DNA of 64,000 bases from JBGPTF01 sp041490445. Its GTDB lineage: Bacteria; Acidobacteriota; Terriglobia; Acidiferrales; UBA7541. The notes under the pieces were generated by a model, which worked only from the letters and a program-made list of their open reading frames with translations, had not been told where the DNA came from and ran no database searches. Position 1 is the stretch's first letter, and every line of letters starts with the position of its first letter. Positions 1-10,571 of the stretch are shown one piece after another. The position numbers were made by a program, and so were the translations under genes. The DNA lies in contig JBGPTF010000005.1 in the NCBI GenBank assembly GCA_041490445.1, forward strand, positions 165,274 through 229,273, given 5' to 3'.

Positions 1-372
1 TCGCGCATCATTCTTGCCCGCTCGTGGGATTCCAATGTCCCAAGAGCGGACACTGAAAATGGCCTATTTTGAGCTTGCCAACGGCACGCGCAGGCGAACT
101 CCACCCACCTCGCTTATTTAAGACGTACAATCAGCGGAATAGTCTCTTGAGATTCTGGAGCGATCGGCGGCGAACCGTGGTCGTGCGTTCTGCGACGAAA
201 TCGGCCTGGACATTATGCAGACAAAGGGGAGTCGGGCCGACATCGAAGCGCCACCGCTCCCCGAAGCTTCACGGGTTTTTGTAGTTGCAAAAGGCGTGAA
301 AGACTCGGACACAAGGTCACCCTCGATCCCTTGACCCGGGTGGCGTGAACTTATTTTCGTAGGAGTGATTCC
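1..372. other. Intergenic left edge with a stem-loop
   Basis: No convincing coding region is visible here. An interrupted inverted repeat lies at 18-49 (CCGCTC-GGGA against TCCC-GAGCGG with an 8-nt loop). It has no T-run, so a terminator role for a gene further left is only a guess. The remainder, up to the typA stop codon at 373, shows nothing recognisable. Confidence 0.4.
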
Positions 373-2211
373 TTACGATTCGCTGGTGACCTGGCTGGCG
401 CGAATTTCCTGCCAACGGCGAGGGCGCTTCTTGGTGTCGAGAACCTTTTTGCGCAGACGGATGGATTTCGGAGTGACTTCCACATATTCGTCGTCGGCGA
501 TAAATTCGATGGCCTGCTCAAGCGTAAGCGCACGATGGGGAATCAGCCGGATCGCTTCATCGGCAGTGGAAGCGCGCATGTTGGTCTGCTTCTTTTCCTT
601 GGTGATGTTCACGTCCATATCGGACTCGCGCGCGTTTTCGCCGACGATCATTCCCTCGTAAACCTCGGTTCCGGGACAGGTGAACAGCTCGCCGCGTTCC
701 TGCAGGTTCCAGATCGCGAACGCGGTGGCCTGCCCGGGCCGGTCGGCGACCAACGCCCCGGTCGGGCGCGACGCCATTTCGCCCGCATATTCCGTCCAGC
801 CCTCGAGCAGAGAATGGAGCAGCGCGGTGCCGCGTGTTTCCGTGAGCAATTGGCCGCGGAGCCCGATCAGCCCGCGCGACGGGATCGTGAATTCGAGCCG
901 CACACGGCCCGAGCCGTGGTTCACCATTTTCGCCATCGTACCGCGGCGGCTGCCCAGCGTTTCGATCACGATGCCGATGTAGTTTTCCGGGCAATCAATC
1001 ACCAGCCGTTCGAGCGGTTCGAGGCGCCGGCCGTTCTCCGTATGCACCACGATTTCGGGTTTGCCCACCGCCAATTCGTAGCCCTCGCGCCGCATGGTTT
1101 CGATCAGGATGGCGAGTTGCAGTTCGCCGCGGCCCAGCACGCGGAAGGAATCGGTGGTGTCTGCGTCCTCGACGCGGATGGAAACATTCGTCAGCAGCTC
1201 TTTATGCAGGCGGTCGCGCAGGTCGCGCGAGGTAAGGAATTGTCCGTCGCGGCCGGCGAGCGGCGAAGTGTTCACCGTGAAAACCATCGCGAGGGTAGGC
1301 TCGTCGATCGTGAGCGGTTCGAGCGGCGCCGGGCGCTCGAGGTCGGTGATGCTTTCGCCGATCTGGATGCCTTCGACACCGGCAATGGCGACAATGTCGC
1401 CGGCAAAGACTTCCTGGGCATCGTCGCGCTCGAGCCCGCGAAAGGTGAACAGCTTCGTGATCTTTGTCGGCTGGAGCGCACCCGAGAGCTTCACGATGCC
1501 GACGTCGGCGCCGCGCGGCAACGTGCCGCTGAAGACGCGGGCGATTGCGATGCGGCCGAGATAATCGCTGTAGTCGAGATTGGTCACTTGGATCTGAAGC
1601 GCGCCGGCGGGATCGCCGGTCGGCGCAGGAATGGCGGCCAGGATCGCGTCGAAGAGCGGCTGCAAAGTGGTCGAGGCATCATCAAGCGCGAGGTGTGCCA
1701 CGCCGGTTCTCGCGTTCGTGTAGAGCACGGAGAAGTCGAGCTGGTCTTCGGTGGCGTCGAGGTCGATGAACAGGTCGTAGATTTCGTCGAGCACGACTGC
1801 GGGGCGCGCGTCCGGGCGGTCAATTTTGTTCAGCACGACGATCGGCGGCAGCTTGGCGGCCAGCGCTTTTTGCAGGACGTATCGCGTTTGCGGGAGGGGG
1901 CCTTCGCTCGCGTCCACCAGCAGGAGGACGCCGTCCACCATCCGCAGCGCGCGCTCCACTTCGCCGCCGAAGTCGCTGTGGCCGGGCGTGTCCACGATAT
2001 TGATTTTCGTGTCGTGATAGAACAGCGCCGTATTCTTCGCCAGGATCGTGATGCCACGCTCGCGCTCCAGGTCGTTCGAGTCCATCACCCGTTCAACCAA
2101 GGTCTGATTCTCGCGGAAGATGCCGCTCTGGCGGAGCATGGCGTCCACCAGCGTGGTCTTGCCGTGGTCCACGTGGGCGATGATGGCGATATTGCGGATC
2201 GACTGGCGCAT
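373..2211 (-). CDS. typA: Ribosome-associated translational GTPase TypA/BipA
   Basis: This is a 612-residue member of the TypA/BipA family, the usual length. These proteins are EF-G-like GTPases that bind the ribosome and help assembly and stress or cold adaptation. The G1 loop AHVDHGKTT is at about residues 12-20. It is followed by the switch region RERGITILAKNTA, the G3 motif DTPGHSDFGGEVE and the G4 motif NKID. The C-terminal half carries the EF-G III/V-like and BipA-specific parts (for example the GLIGLRGQLL stretch). I chose the ATG at 2211 because the protein then begins MRQSIRNIAIIAHVDHGKT, as family members do; the frame stays open 13 codons further. The gene is monocistronic and preceded by a terminator-like hairpin in its leader. 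Identification is secure. Confidence 0.97.
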   Translation of the reverse strand: MRQSIRNIAIIAHVDHGKTTLVDAMLRQSGIFRENQTLVERVMDSNDLERERGITILAKNTALFYHDTKINIVDTPGHSDFGGEVERALRMVDGVLLLVDASEGPLPQTRYVLQKALAAKLPPIVVLNKIDRPDARPAVVLDEIYDLFIDLDATEDQLDFSVLYTNARTGVAHLALDDASTTLQPLFDAILAAIPAPTGDPAGALQIQVTNLDYSDYLGRIAIARVFSGTLPRGADVGIVKLSGALQPTKITKLFTFRGLERDDAQEVFAGDIVAIAGVEGIQIGESITDLERPAPLEPLTIDEPTLAMVFTVNTSPLAGRDGQFLTSRDLRDRLHKELLTNVSIRVEDADTTDSFRVLGRGELQLAILIETMRREGYELAVGKPEIVVHTENGRRLEPLERLVIDCPENYIGIVIETLGSRRGTMAKMVNHGSGRVRLEFTIPSRGLIGLRGQLLTETRGTALLHSLLEGWTEYAGEMASRPTGALVADRPGQATAFAIWNLQERGELFTCPGTEVYEGMIVGENARESDMDVNITKEKKQTNMRASTADEAIRLIPHRALTLEQAIEFIADDEYVEVTPKSIRLRKKVLDTKKRPRRWQEIRASQVTSES

Positions 2212-2249
2212 TCTGCTCTCGATGTTTGCCGTACGACTCGGTCCACCCA

Positions 2250-2284
2250 AACAAAAAGGGCTGCAAGTGCGACCTTGCAGCCCT
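2250..2284 (-). terminator. Terminator-like hairpin in the typA leader
   Basis: Read on the minus strand, a perfect 10-bp stem (GGGCTGCAAG / CTTGCAGCCC, positions 2258-2283, 6-nt loop) is followed directly by TTTTTGTTT. This is the form of an intrinsic terminator. It sits about 40 nt upstream of the typA start. The next gene to the right is on the plus strand, so no minus-strand gene is available to be terminated. It may be an attenuator in the typA leader or the end of a short upstream RNA. Confidence 0.6.
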
Positions 2285-2481
2285 CGGGAAGCGTGTCAAA
2301 AGGCTCTACAAGTGCAACAAACGCAAACCCAGTTTAGCAGGTTCGGGGAGGATTGGCCAGCAAAGCGGCCACGCGTGCCTCTTTCGCAGGATTCTCGATG
2401 CAAAAGCTTCTGCAGCGGGGTTAGTATCCCGGCGATGCTTTGTGCGCGTCCCAACCGGGCGCAGAGGAGGGGGCAATCAGG

Positions 2482-4347
<1,866 letters not shown>

Positions 4348-4388
4348 AGGGCGCGGAAGCCGATTCTTATTTTCTTCGAGGAGCAACG

Positions 4389-5486
4389 ATGCGCAAACAA
4401 CGGATGTGCGCAGCAGCTGTCGCGTTCTGCCTTTCCGTGGTTTTGCCGCTTGCCGCACCGGAGAGAGCCGCCGCGCCGCCGCTGCCGCCGACCACGGAAG
4501 GCGATTTCGTGATTCGCGATTTCCATTTCAATTCCGGCGAAAGGCTGCCGGAACTGAAGCTGCACTACACGATGCTTGGCAAGCCGGCGCGCGATGCCGG
4601 CGGCAAAGTAACGAACGCTGTATTGATCCTCCACGGAACCGGCGGCACCGGGGACCAGTTTCTGAGCCCTGTATTTGCCGGCGTGCTATTTGGCCCGGGG
4701 CAGCTTCTGGATGCGAACCGCTACTTTATTATTTTGCCGGACAACATCGGCCACGGGCATTCAAGCAAGCCAAGCGACGAGCTGCACGCGCGGTTCCCGC
4801 ATTACGACTATGACGACATGGTGCGCGCGCAAAATGAACTCATCACGCAGGGGCTTGGCGTGAATCACTTGCGGCTCGTCATGGGCACTTCGATGGGCTG
4901 CATGCACTCGTGGATGTGGGGCGAAAATTACCCGGACATGATGGACACGCTGATGCCGCTCGCCTGCCAGCCCGTGCCAATCGCGGGGCGCAATCGAATC
5001 TGGCGAAAAATGCTGATGGATTGCATCCGCACCGATCCAGAATGGAATAATGGTGAATACACTAACCAGCCGCGCGGTCTTCGGGCCGCGCTGGGCATTC
5101 TGTTTCTCGTGGGAGGGAGCCCGCTCCAAATGCAGAAGGACTATCCCACCCGCGAAGATGCCGACCGGTTCATCGATCGCTGGCTGGCATCGCGGCTTCC
5201 CCAGGTGGATGCGAATGATACGATCTACCAGTTTGATTCGTCGCGGGATTACGATCCTTCGGCCAATCTAGGAAAAATTCAGGCGCAGGTGATGTTCGTC
5301 AACTCGGCCGACGATCTGATCAACCCGCCGGAGCTGGGAATTGCCCAGCGTGAAATCAAGAAAGTGAAGAACGGCCGGTTTGTGTTGTTGCCGATCACGG
5401 ATCAGACCCGGGGCCATGGAACGCACACAATTGTAGCGGTCTGGAAACAGTATCTGGCCGAATTGCTGCAATCCAGTGGGCACTGA
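4389..5486 (+). CDS. Secreted alpha/beta hydrolase, homoserine O-acetyltransferase (MetX)-like
   Basis: This 365-residue protein has a signal peptide (MRKQRMCAAAVAFCLSVVL, cleavage near residue 25) followed by an alpha/beta-hydrolase fold. LILHGTGGTGDQ corresponds to the oxyanion region and GTSMGC is the nucleophile elbow (Ser about 168). SADDLINPP and GHGTHT are the acid and histidine regions. The layout resembles MetX-type acyltransferases. A secreted form is unlikely to make methionine, so an esterase or acyltransferase role in the envelope is more probable. A CGAGGAG ribosome-binding site precedes the ATG. Confidence 0.85.
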   Translation: MRKQRMCAAAVAFCLSVVLPLAAPERAAAPPLPPTTEGDFVIRDFHFNSGERLPELKLHYTMLGKPARDAGGKVTNAVLILHGTGGTGDQFLSPVFAGVLFGPGQLLDANRYFIILPDNIGHGHSSKPSDELHARFPHYDYDDMVRAQNELITQGLGVNHLRLVMGTSMGCMHSWMWGENYPDMMDTLMPLACQPVPIAGRNRIWRKMLMDCIRTDPEWNNGEYTNQPRGLRAALGILFLVGGSPLQMQKDYPTREDADRFIDRWLASRLPQVDANDTIYQFDSSRDYDPSANLGKIQAQVMFVNSADDLINPPELGIAQREIKKVKNGRFVLLPITDQTRGHGTHTIVAVWKQYLAELLQSSGH

Positions 5487-5767
5487 GATCAGCCCCCCGA
5501 CGCTCGCAGTTTTCGGCTGTGAAGTTGAGAGGGCTCTCTGTCCATCTGGACGCGCGCTTTCTGGAAGTCCTTCTCTTTCTTACGAACTCAAATCTGTCCA
5601 GCCAAACAGATCTGCGCTGACGCAGGACCTCGGGTTGTGAAAAATGTTCTTCGGCCAGCCGTAGCAGCAGCCCGGGCCGCGTATCCCGATGAGCCAATAC
5701 CAGCTTTCGATTGTTCGGCTCCCGGCGGGCGGCGATTCCCGCGTGTGCTAAAATAATGTCCGCTTGT

Positions 5768-5844
5768 AGGCCCGTAGCTCAGTTGGTTAGAGCGCTACCT
5801 TGACACGGTAGAGGTCTGCGGTTCGAGCCCGCACGGGCCTACCA
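5768..5844 (+). tRNA. tRNA-Val (GAC)
   Basis: A complete cloverleaf of 77 nt. The acceptor arms AGGCCCG / CGGGCCT pair perfectly. TA at positions 8-9 is followed by the D-arm (GCTC...GAGC). The anticodon stem CTACC/GGTAG closes the loop TTGACAC with anticodon GAC. The T-arm GCGGTTCGAGCCCGC is followed by discriminator A and an encoded CCA. Confidence 0.97.
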
Positions 5845-5845
5845 T

Positions 5846-6316
5846 TTACTCACTGTAGAATCGCGCTCCGACAAGCAAAGCGATAACGATTTCAGGAAGA
5901 GCGCACAGCACCGGCGGGAGCAGCGGTTTCACTGGCATCAGCCGAAACGATGCCCAGACAGAATCCGTCATTGCTATCAACAGCCATACGGCGAAACCCG
6001 CAATGATAGCGGTCTTTGCTCCAGAGCCGTAGCGTGGCCGGATTGCAGCGTATAGCCACATCGCATAAATGCTCACCGCGAAGGTGGCAGTTACGGCAAA
6101 CGCGATAAATGTGGCCGGTAACTCATGGTGCACCGGGCTGCCCGCGTTTTGCAGCGCGGCGAAGAAAGGCCGGTCGAAGAACGGCTCCTCTAGCAGGGCT
6201 TTCAGCAAGCAGCAGATCAAACCCGTGAGCAGTCCGCAGGCAATCACCCGCCCAAAGTTAATTTTGCTTGCCGCAACCGCACGAGACGTTGCAGCAGCAC
6301 CAGTCACTTCTCCCAT
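5846..6316 (-). CDS. Small four-helix membrane protein, unknown function
   Basis: The 156-residue protein has about four hydrophobic segments: residues about 22-42, 70-92, 102-120 and 133-152. I do not recognise a family. AGGAGG at 6325-6330 supports the ATG at 6316. It lies between the intact tRNA-Val and the duplicated tRNA 3' half, so it may be cargo of a decayed tRNA-targeted insertion. Its stop codon is only 1 nt from the tRNA 3' end, on the opposite strand. Confidence 0.65.
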   Translation of the reverse strand: MGEVTGAAATSRAVAASKINFGRVIACGLLTGLICCLLKALLEEPFFDRPFFAALQNAGSPVHHELPATFIAFAVTATFAVSIYAMWLYAAIRPRYGSGAKTAIIAGFAVWLLIAMTDSVWASFRLMPVKPLLPPVLCALPEIVIALLVGARFYSE

Positions 6317-6804
6317 GGCATGTGCCTCCTTCAGAAGCGTTTGTCAATGAGCCGGAAATAACACGCCAACCGACCCACCCCGAGTTTCCATTTCTTCAGT
6401 TGGCGCAAAATAGGCCGTGTGGTAGCTTAAGATTGCCTGCAGGTGTTAAGCTCCGTCACCACGCCGAGATGAGTGAACCAATAGGCCTGCAATGCTTCCC
6501 GACTTATCGGCACAGTGTAGCACTGCCAGCATCGTGGCATGACTACCTGCGATTCCTACCTGTGAGACTGGTATAACGATTGTAGAGAGAATGTTCGATA
6601 CGATCTAAGTCCTTCTCTTTTGTATGGGTGGTAGGTTGACACGGTAGAGGTCTGCGGTTCGAGTTCGCACGGGTCTACCATCTTCAACCTAATCTAATTA
6701 CAGACATCACATCGCCAGGGAACAGCGTAGAATTCCACCTCGATGGGCACACGCAGCGACTGCCCGCCTCTTGCTCGAAAGCGCTCGCGCGGACGCACAG
6801 GGAA
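6317..6804. other. Intergenic region containing a tRNA 3'-half duplication
   Basis: No open reading frame here looks real. The only recognisable object is the partial tRNA-Val copy at 6636-6680. Confidence 0.4.
6636..6680 (+). repeat. Duplicated 3' half of tRNA-Val (att-like scar)
   Basis: From the anticodon loop (TTGACACGGTAG...) through the encoded CCA this segment repeats the 3' half of the tRNA-Val at 5768-5844. There are only three substitutions, two in the T-stem and one in the acceptor stem. The D-arm and 5' acceptor strand are absent, so it cannot be a functional tRNA. A tRNA 3'-half duplication is the usual footprint of integrase-mediated insertion at a tRNA gene, but no integrase lies in between. 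Confidence 0.75.
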
Positions 6805-7986
6805 ATGACCGGTTCGGAGAATCCGCATGTTCGCCCGGAACTGGAGCTGCTCCTCTGTTGTGCACGGACGCGGATGGACCCGGCATCATCTTCACGATTG
6901 CGGGAGCTGGTTGCCGGGAATCTCGATTGGTCGCGTCTCGCGGAGCTTGCAGAAGACCACGGCGTCCAGCCGCTGCTTTACTGGCAGCTCAAGAACAATT
7001 GCCGGGAGGACGTCCCGCAGGATTGGATGGAGCGGCTCCAAAAAGTTTTTCAGCAAAACGCGCGTCGCAACCTTTGTCTCCTCACTGAGCTGATCAGCAC
7101 TCTCCAATTCCTGCGAAACAATTCCGTTCTTGCGATTCCACATAAGGGACCGATTTTGGCCGAGCAAGCCTACGGCAATTTGCTGCTCCGGCAGTTCGTG
7201 GATCTCGACATCGTGGTCCGGCAGCGCGACATCGCCAGAGTCCACGAGCTGATGGTCTCGCAGGGCTTTCAGACGGAGTCCTTCAACAACAGCGCGCGCG
7301 GAATTCCTGGCCAGTACACATTTATCCGCGAGTCCGGCCGGCTCGTGGTAGAAATTCACACCGAAGAGACCCTCCGTTATTTTCCCGCGCCCTTGGACTT
7401 GGACGCGATGAGCGAGCACCTGGAGACGCTCACGCTGGACGGGCGCGAGGTGCAGGTTTTTTCCGCGGAGCAGGCGCTGCCGCTTCTTTGCGTGCATGGG
7501 TCGAAACATTTTTGGGAACGCCTGGCGTGGGTTTGCGATATCGCGGAGTTGGCTCAGGTCCCGCGCGGAGTGAATTGGGATGCTGCCCTCGCCAACGCCG
7601 AGCGGTTCGGCGCCGAAAGAATGACGCTTCTGGGCCTCGCCCTCGCGCAGGACTTGCTGGGAGCATCTTTGCCGCCGGAAATCTCGCGGCGCGTGCAGGG
7701 AGACAGAGTTGCGCAATCGCTCGCCACGCAAGTGCGAAGGAGTTCCTTCTCCGACTCCCGCAGCCAGCCGGGTGTGAAGAATCGATTCTGGTTTCGCGTG
7801 CGGATGCGGGGAAATCCCTGGCAAGGTCTCCGCTATGTGCTTCGCCTGACACTCGCCCCTACGGAAGAAGACTGGTCGCGAGCGCATCTTCACAGGTCAC
7901 TCACGCCGATCTATTCGTTGCTTCGCCCATTTCGTCTTTTGCGGAAGTATGGCCTGGGCGCGAAAACTCCGACTCGAGATTCCTAG
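6805..7986 (+). CDS. NTP_transf_5 family putative nucleotidyltransferase
   Basis: The 393-residue protein resembles the uncharacterised nucleotidyltransferase family (NTP_transf_5 type). HKGPILAEQAYG at about residue 112 is followed by the acidic metal-binding motif RQFVDLDIVV. Later blocks such as VEIHTE and LLCVHGSKHFWERLAW are also typical. Family members are often found beside HPr-kinase-like and PqqD-like genes in peptide and polysaccharide clusters, and that is the case here. The transferred group and acceptor are unknown. The ATG at 6805 has only a weak GGGA ahead of it. A 320-bp gap with its own promoter separates it from the downstream operon. Confidence 0.8.
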   Translation: MTGSENPHVRPELELLLCCARTRMDPASSSRLRELVAGNLDWSRLAELAEDHGVQPLLYWQLKNNCREDVPQDWMERLQKVFQQNARRNLCLLTELISTLQFLRNNSVLAIPHKGPILAEQAYGNLLLRQFVDLDIVVRQRDIARVHELMVSQGFQTESFNNSARGIPGQYTFIRESGRLVVEIHTEETLRYFPAPLDLDAMSEHLETLTLDGREVQVFSAEQALPLLCVHGSKHFWERLAWVCDIAELAQVPRGVNWDAALANAERFGAERMTLLGLALAQDLLGASLPPEISRRVQGDRVAQSLATQVRRSSFSDSRSQPGVKNRFWFRVRMRGNPWQGLRYVLRLTLAPTEEDWSRAHLHRSLTPIYSLLRPFRLLRKYGLGAKTPTRDS

Positions 7987-8306
7987 CCTCGCAGCGCCGA
8001 GGCGCCTCAAGAACTCAAAGACACACCAGCGACTTCCCGAAACAGGTGACGCAAAGTCATCCGCCAGAGTCGCGCTGCCCGTCAGTGTCTTCATCCAGGG
8101 AGCGGGGACCCTCTGAAAGCAGGGGTAACTCACTCCTAACACTCCCAGCAATTGAAATTGACACTTTTCGTCAGGGGGTACTTAGTATGTGAAGTTGTTT
8201 GTGCTCGCAAACTTGCGAGCCGGCGAATTTCACTTGGGAACGCCTGCAAGGGCTCTCTTGCTGGGGAACTTGGGGCGTTGAAAGAGGGCTGGTGGATAGG
8301 CGGGGA
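7987..8306. other. Promoter-bearing leader region of the PqqD/radical SAM operon
   Basis: No convincing gene is present. It contains the promoter at 8158-8187 and, in the predicted leader, a perfect 7-bp inverted repeat GCTCGCA/TGCGAGC with a 4-nt loop (8203-8220). Confidence 0.45.
8158..8187 (+). promoter_or_regulatory. Predicted sigma70 promoter of the HPrK-PqqD-rSAM operon
   Basis: A consensus -35 TTGACA (8158-8163), an 18-nt spacer and a -10-like TTAGTA (8182-8187). Transcription would start about 115 nt upstream of the HPr-kinase-like start codon. Confidence 0.5.
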
Positions 8307-9080
8307 ATGGGGTCATCGGGTGACAGGCAGCTCACGATTGCTATCGGACAGGTGCCTCTAACCCTTCACTTTCCTGAAGAAAACCTGCTCCAAAAAGCCA
8401 GCCAGCGCTACTCCCGGTTCCGGGCGCCCCTTGAAAATCGGGATGCACTGCCCATCTATCTCGAGCCGGGCTCCGCGATTTCGCCTGGCCCTGCGCGTTT
8501 CACGTATGCGCTCCACGACGCCGCGACGGTCTGGCTCGGTTCTTCGCGGGCGCAGTTCCGCGGCGTGCGGCACGAGTACGCCCTGGATTCGTTGCTCCGC
8601 ATTCTGCTCTCCATGCTGCTGCTCCCTCGCGACGGATTCCTGTTGCATGCGGCGACCGTCGTGCGCAAGGGCCGCGCTTTCGTCTTTACGGGGCGCTCGG
8701 GGGCGGGCAAGAGTACCGTGGCATCGCTCTCTCCTCCGGGGAGCGTGCTCACCGATGAGGCGTCGCTCCTGCGATTCTCCGAGTGCGCCTGGCACGCCTA
8801 CGGCACTCCTTTCTGGGGGGAGTTTCGAGCGGAGGGGGCAAATACCAAGGTCCCGCTCGCCGGAATCTACTCTCTCGTGCAGGCGCCGGTCGACAGCGTG
8901 CAACCGCTTTCGATGAAACAGGCCCTCCGCGCCCTACTGCCCAACGTCATGTTTTTTTCCTCCGGCAAGCAGCAGAACGAAGAACTCTTGCGGCTGCTGA
9001 TTCGTGCGGCCGGGCAGATTCCCTTCTACCAGCTGCGGTTCCGACGCGACCCGGGTTTCTGGCAGGTGGTGGATCCATGA
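8307..9080 (+). CDS. HPr kinase/phosphorylase-like P-loop protein
   Basis: The 257-residue protein carries a Walker A GRSGAGKST at about residues 129-137, preceded by LLHAATVVRKGRAFVFT. This is the arrangement of the HPr-kinase C-terminal catalytic domain. It lacks the N-terminal HprK domain of the true regulator. HprK-like proteins of this size recur beside PqqD-like proteins in lasso-peptide and related clusters, where they are thought to phosphorylate peptides or other substrates. I chose the ATG at 8307 because homologous-looking sequence starts there; the frame is open 36 codons further. Its stop overlaps the PqqD-like start (ATGA at 9077-9080). Confidence 0.8.
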   Translation: MGSSGDRQLTIAIGQVPLTLHFPEENLLQKASQRYSRFRAPLENRDALPIYLEPGSAISPGPARFTYALHDAATVWLGSSRAQFRGVRHEYALDSLLRILLSMLLLPRDGFLLHAATVVRKGRAFVFTGRSGAGKSTVASLSPPGSVLTDEASLLRFSECAWHAYGTPFWGEFRAEGANTKVPLAGIYSLVQAPVDSVQPLSMKQALRALLPNVMFFSSGKQQNEELLRLLIRAAGQIPFYQLRFRRDPGFWQVVDP

Positions 9081-9373
9081 CGGATTTGAATCCAGTGCGC
9101 AATCCTTTGTTGGCCTGGCGAATGATCGAAGGCGAGGTCGTCGTCATTTCACCGGAAGACAGTTCCGTCCACGAACTAAATGAAACGGCCAGTTTTATTT
9201 GGAATGCGCTGAACGGTGAGCGGACTTCCGCGGAAATCGCTGCGCTGCTTTCCAAGGAATATGACGTGGTCCCGGAAGAGGCCCTGGCTCACACGCAGGA
9301 ACTGATCGTCTCCTTGCAGGAAAAGAAATTACTGCTCGTCACGCAGGAAGTGGGAAGCGGGGAACATGTCTGA
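9077..9373 (+). CDS. PqqD-like RiPP recognition element protein
   Basis: A 98-residue stand-alone PqqD-family protein. It shows the family pattern: VVVISPEDSSVHELNETASFIWNAL, then ERTSAEIAALLSKEYDV, then a final helix with VSLQEKKLLL. PqqD domains (RiPP recognition elements) bind the leader of a precursor peptide and present it to a modifying enzyme. Here the gene lies directly before, and overlaps by 8 nt, a radical SAM/SPASM gene, the classical pairing. It overlaps the upstream kinase-like gene by 4 nt, so all are translationally coupled. Confidence 0.9.
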   Translation: MTDLNPVRNPLLAWRMIEGEVVVISPEDSSVHELNETASFIWNALNGERTSAEIAALLSKEYDVVPEEALAHTQELIVSLQEKKLLLVTQEVGSGEHV

Positions 9374-10571
9374 TACTCCAGTCATGGATCGCCTGATCGC
9401 CCGGACCGTGGAGCGGCAGATCCCGCTCAACGTGCATCTCGACCTGACGTATCGCTGTAACGAGCGATGCGTCCATTGTTATCTGGACCACGAGGATTAC
9501 GGCGAGCTCACGACCGCTGAGGCGAAAGACATCCTCGATCAGTTGGCCGCGGCCGGAACACTTTTCCTTACGCTCAGCGGCGGAGAGATTTTCCTGCGGA
9601 AGGATTTCTTCGAGCTCTTGGCCTACGCGCGCCGGTTGGCATTCGATTTGAGCCTGAAGACCAACGCCCTCTTGATTGACACCGAACGGGCGGCCCGTCT
9701 GCGACAACTGGGCGTGCGGCGAATCCAGATCAGCATCTATAGCGCCGACCCGGCTGTGCATGACGCTATCACGAAAGTGCGCGGCTCGCTGGCGCGCTCG
9801 ATTCGAGCCATTCACTTCCTGAAGTCGCAAGGGCTTCAAGTCAAGATTGCCTGCCCGTTGATGAAGCAGAATCTGATGGGTTACCGGTCGGTCCAGAAGC
9901 TAGCCGAAGAGTTGGACGTGCCCTACATTCTCGATCTGACGATTACGCCGAAGATGGACGGCGATGTAGGCGTGCTCGAAATGCGCAGCTCCGGCCGTGA
10001 CCTGCTGCCCGTCCTGCAGGATCCGCTCTTTCACCCGTCGGCGAATGGATCGCCGGAAGGTACGAAATCAGCCAGGCCTACCGGAAGCTCCGTTTCCAGC
10101 GGGGTGGAAGTTGAGTTGTATCACGACATCCCTTGCAGCGCCGGACACAATAGCTGCTACATATCACCCTACGGCGACGTTTACCCCTGTGTGCAGATGC
10201 CCATGCCCACCGGAAATCTGCGACATCAAAAATTCGAAGAGGTCTGGTACGGCTCGTCGGCGATGCGCCAGGTTCGTGCGATCCGGGAAAGCCAGTTGCC
10301 GCTCTGTGCGAGCTGTTCCATCCGGAAGTATTGTGAACGTTGTCCCGGACTGGCACAGATGGAAGGTGGTGACCTGCTTGCGCCGTATGAGCGGGCCTGT
10401 GAGCTGGCGGAATTAAACGCTCGATTGGCCGGGGTCGAGAACCCGGTGAGTGCTTTCCATCAACAGCAGAAAGCCCAGGCTGACCGGAGCATGTTGCCGG
10501 TCAAAGTTGCGAACCCCGGTTTGGTGCAGATTGTGCCGATCACGGCAAATCAGCTCGGAGGCCAGTGGTGA
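9366..10571 (+). CDS. Radical SAM/SPASM peptide-modifying enzyme
   Basis: The 401-residue enzyme has the radical SAM motif C31-x3-C35-x2-C38 and LTLSGGE at about residues 68-74. The barrel continues to about residue 200. A SPASM-type cysteine set follows (C257, C264, C275, C314, C317, C323, C326, C345), which can hold auxiliary iron-sulfur clusters. SPASM enzymes of this size modify ribosomal peptides (thioether, C-C crosslink or epimerisation chemistry). It differs from PqqE in detail and no PQQ genes are present. A tail of about 55 residues follows the last cysteine. The last four bases (GTGA) are shared with the start of the small gene at 10568, which makes that gene the likely substrate. 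Confidence 0.92.
   Translation: MSDTPVMDRLIARTVERQIPLNVHLDLTYRCNERCVHCYLDHEDYGELTTAEAKDILDQLAAAGTLFLTLSGGEIFLRKDFFELLAYARRLAFDLSLKTNALLIDTERAARLRQLGVRRIQISIYSADPAVHDAITKVRGSLARSIRAIHFLKSQGLQVKIACPLMKQNLMGYRSVQKLAEELDVPYILDLTITPKMDGDVGVLEMRSSGRDLLPVLQDPLFHPSANGSPEGTKSARPTGSSVSSGVEVELYHDIPCSAGHNSCYISPYGDVYPCVQMPMPTGNLRHQKFEEVWYGSSAMRQVRAIRESQLPLCASCSIRKYCERCPGLAQMEGGDLLAPYERACELAELNARLAGVENPVSAFHQQQKAQADRSMLPVKVANPGLVQIVPITANQLGGQW

Noticed and set aside
535..2337. 600-codon open frame antisense to typA
   Set aside because: It is the GC-rich shadow of typA in another frame. Its product has no recognisable domain, while typA is unmistakable.
6636..6680. A second functional tRNA gene
   Set aside because: Only the 3' half is present. 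The D-arm and 5' acceptor strand are missing.
9077..10571. pqqDE of pyrroloquinoline quinone synthesis
   Set aside because: No pqqA with the Glu-Tyr pair, and no pqqB or pqqC. The small downstream peptide has no PqqA features.
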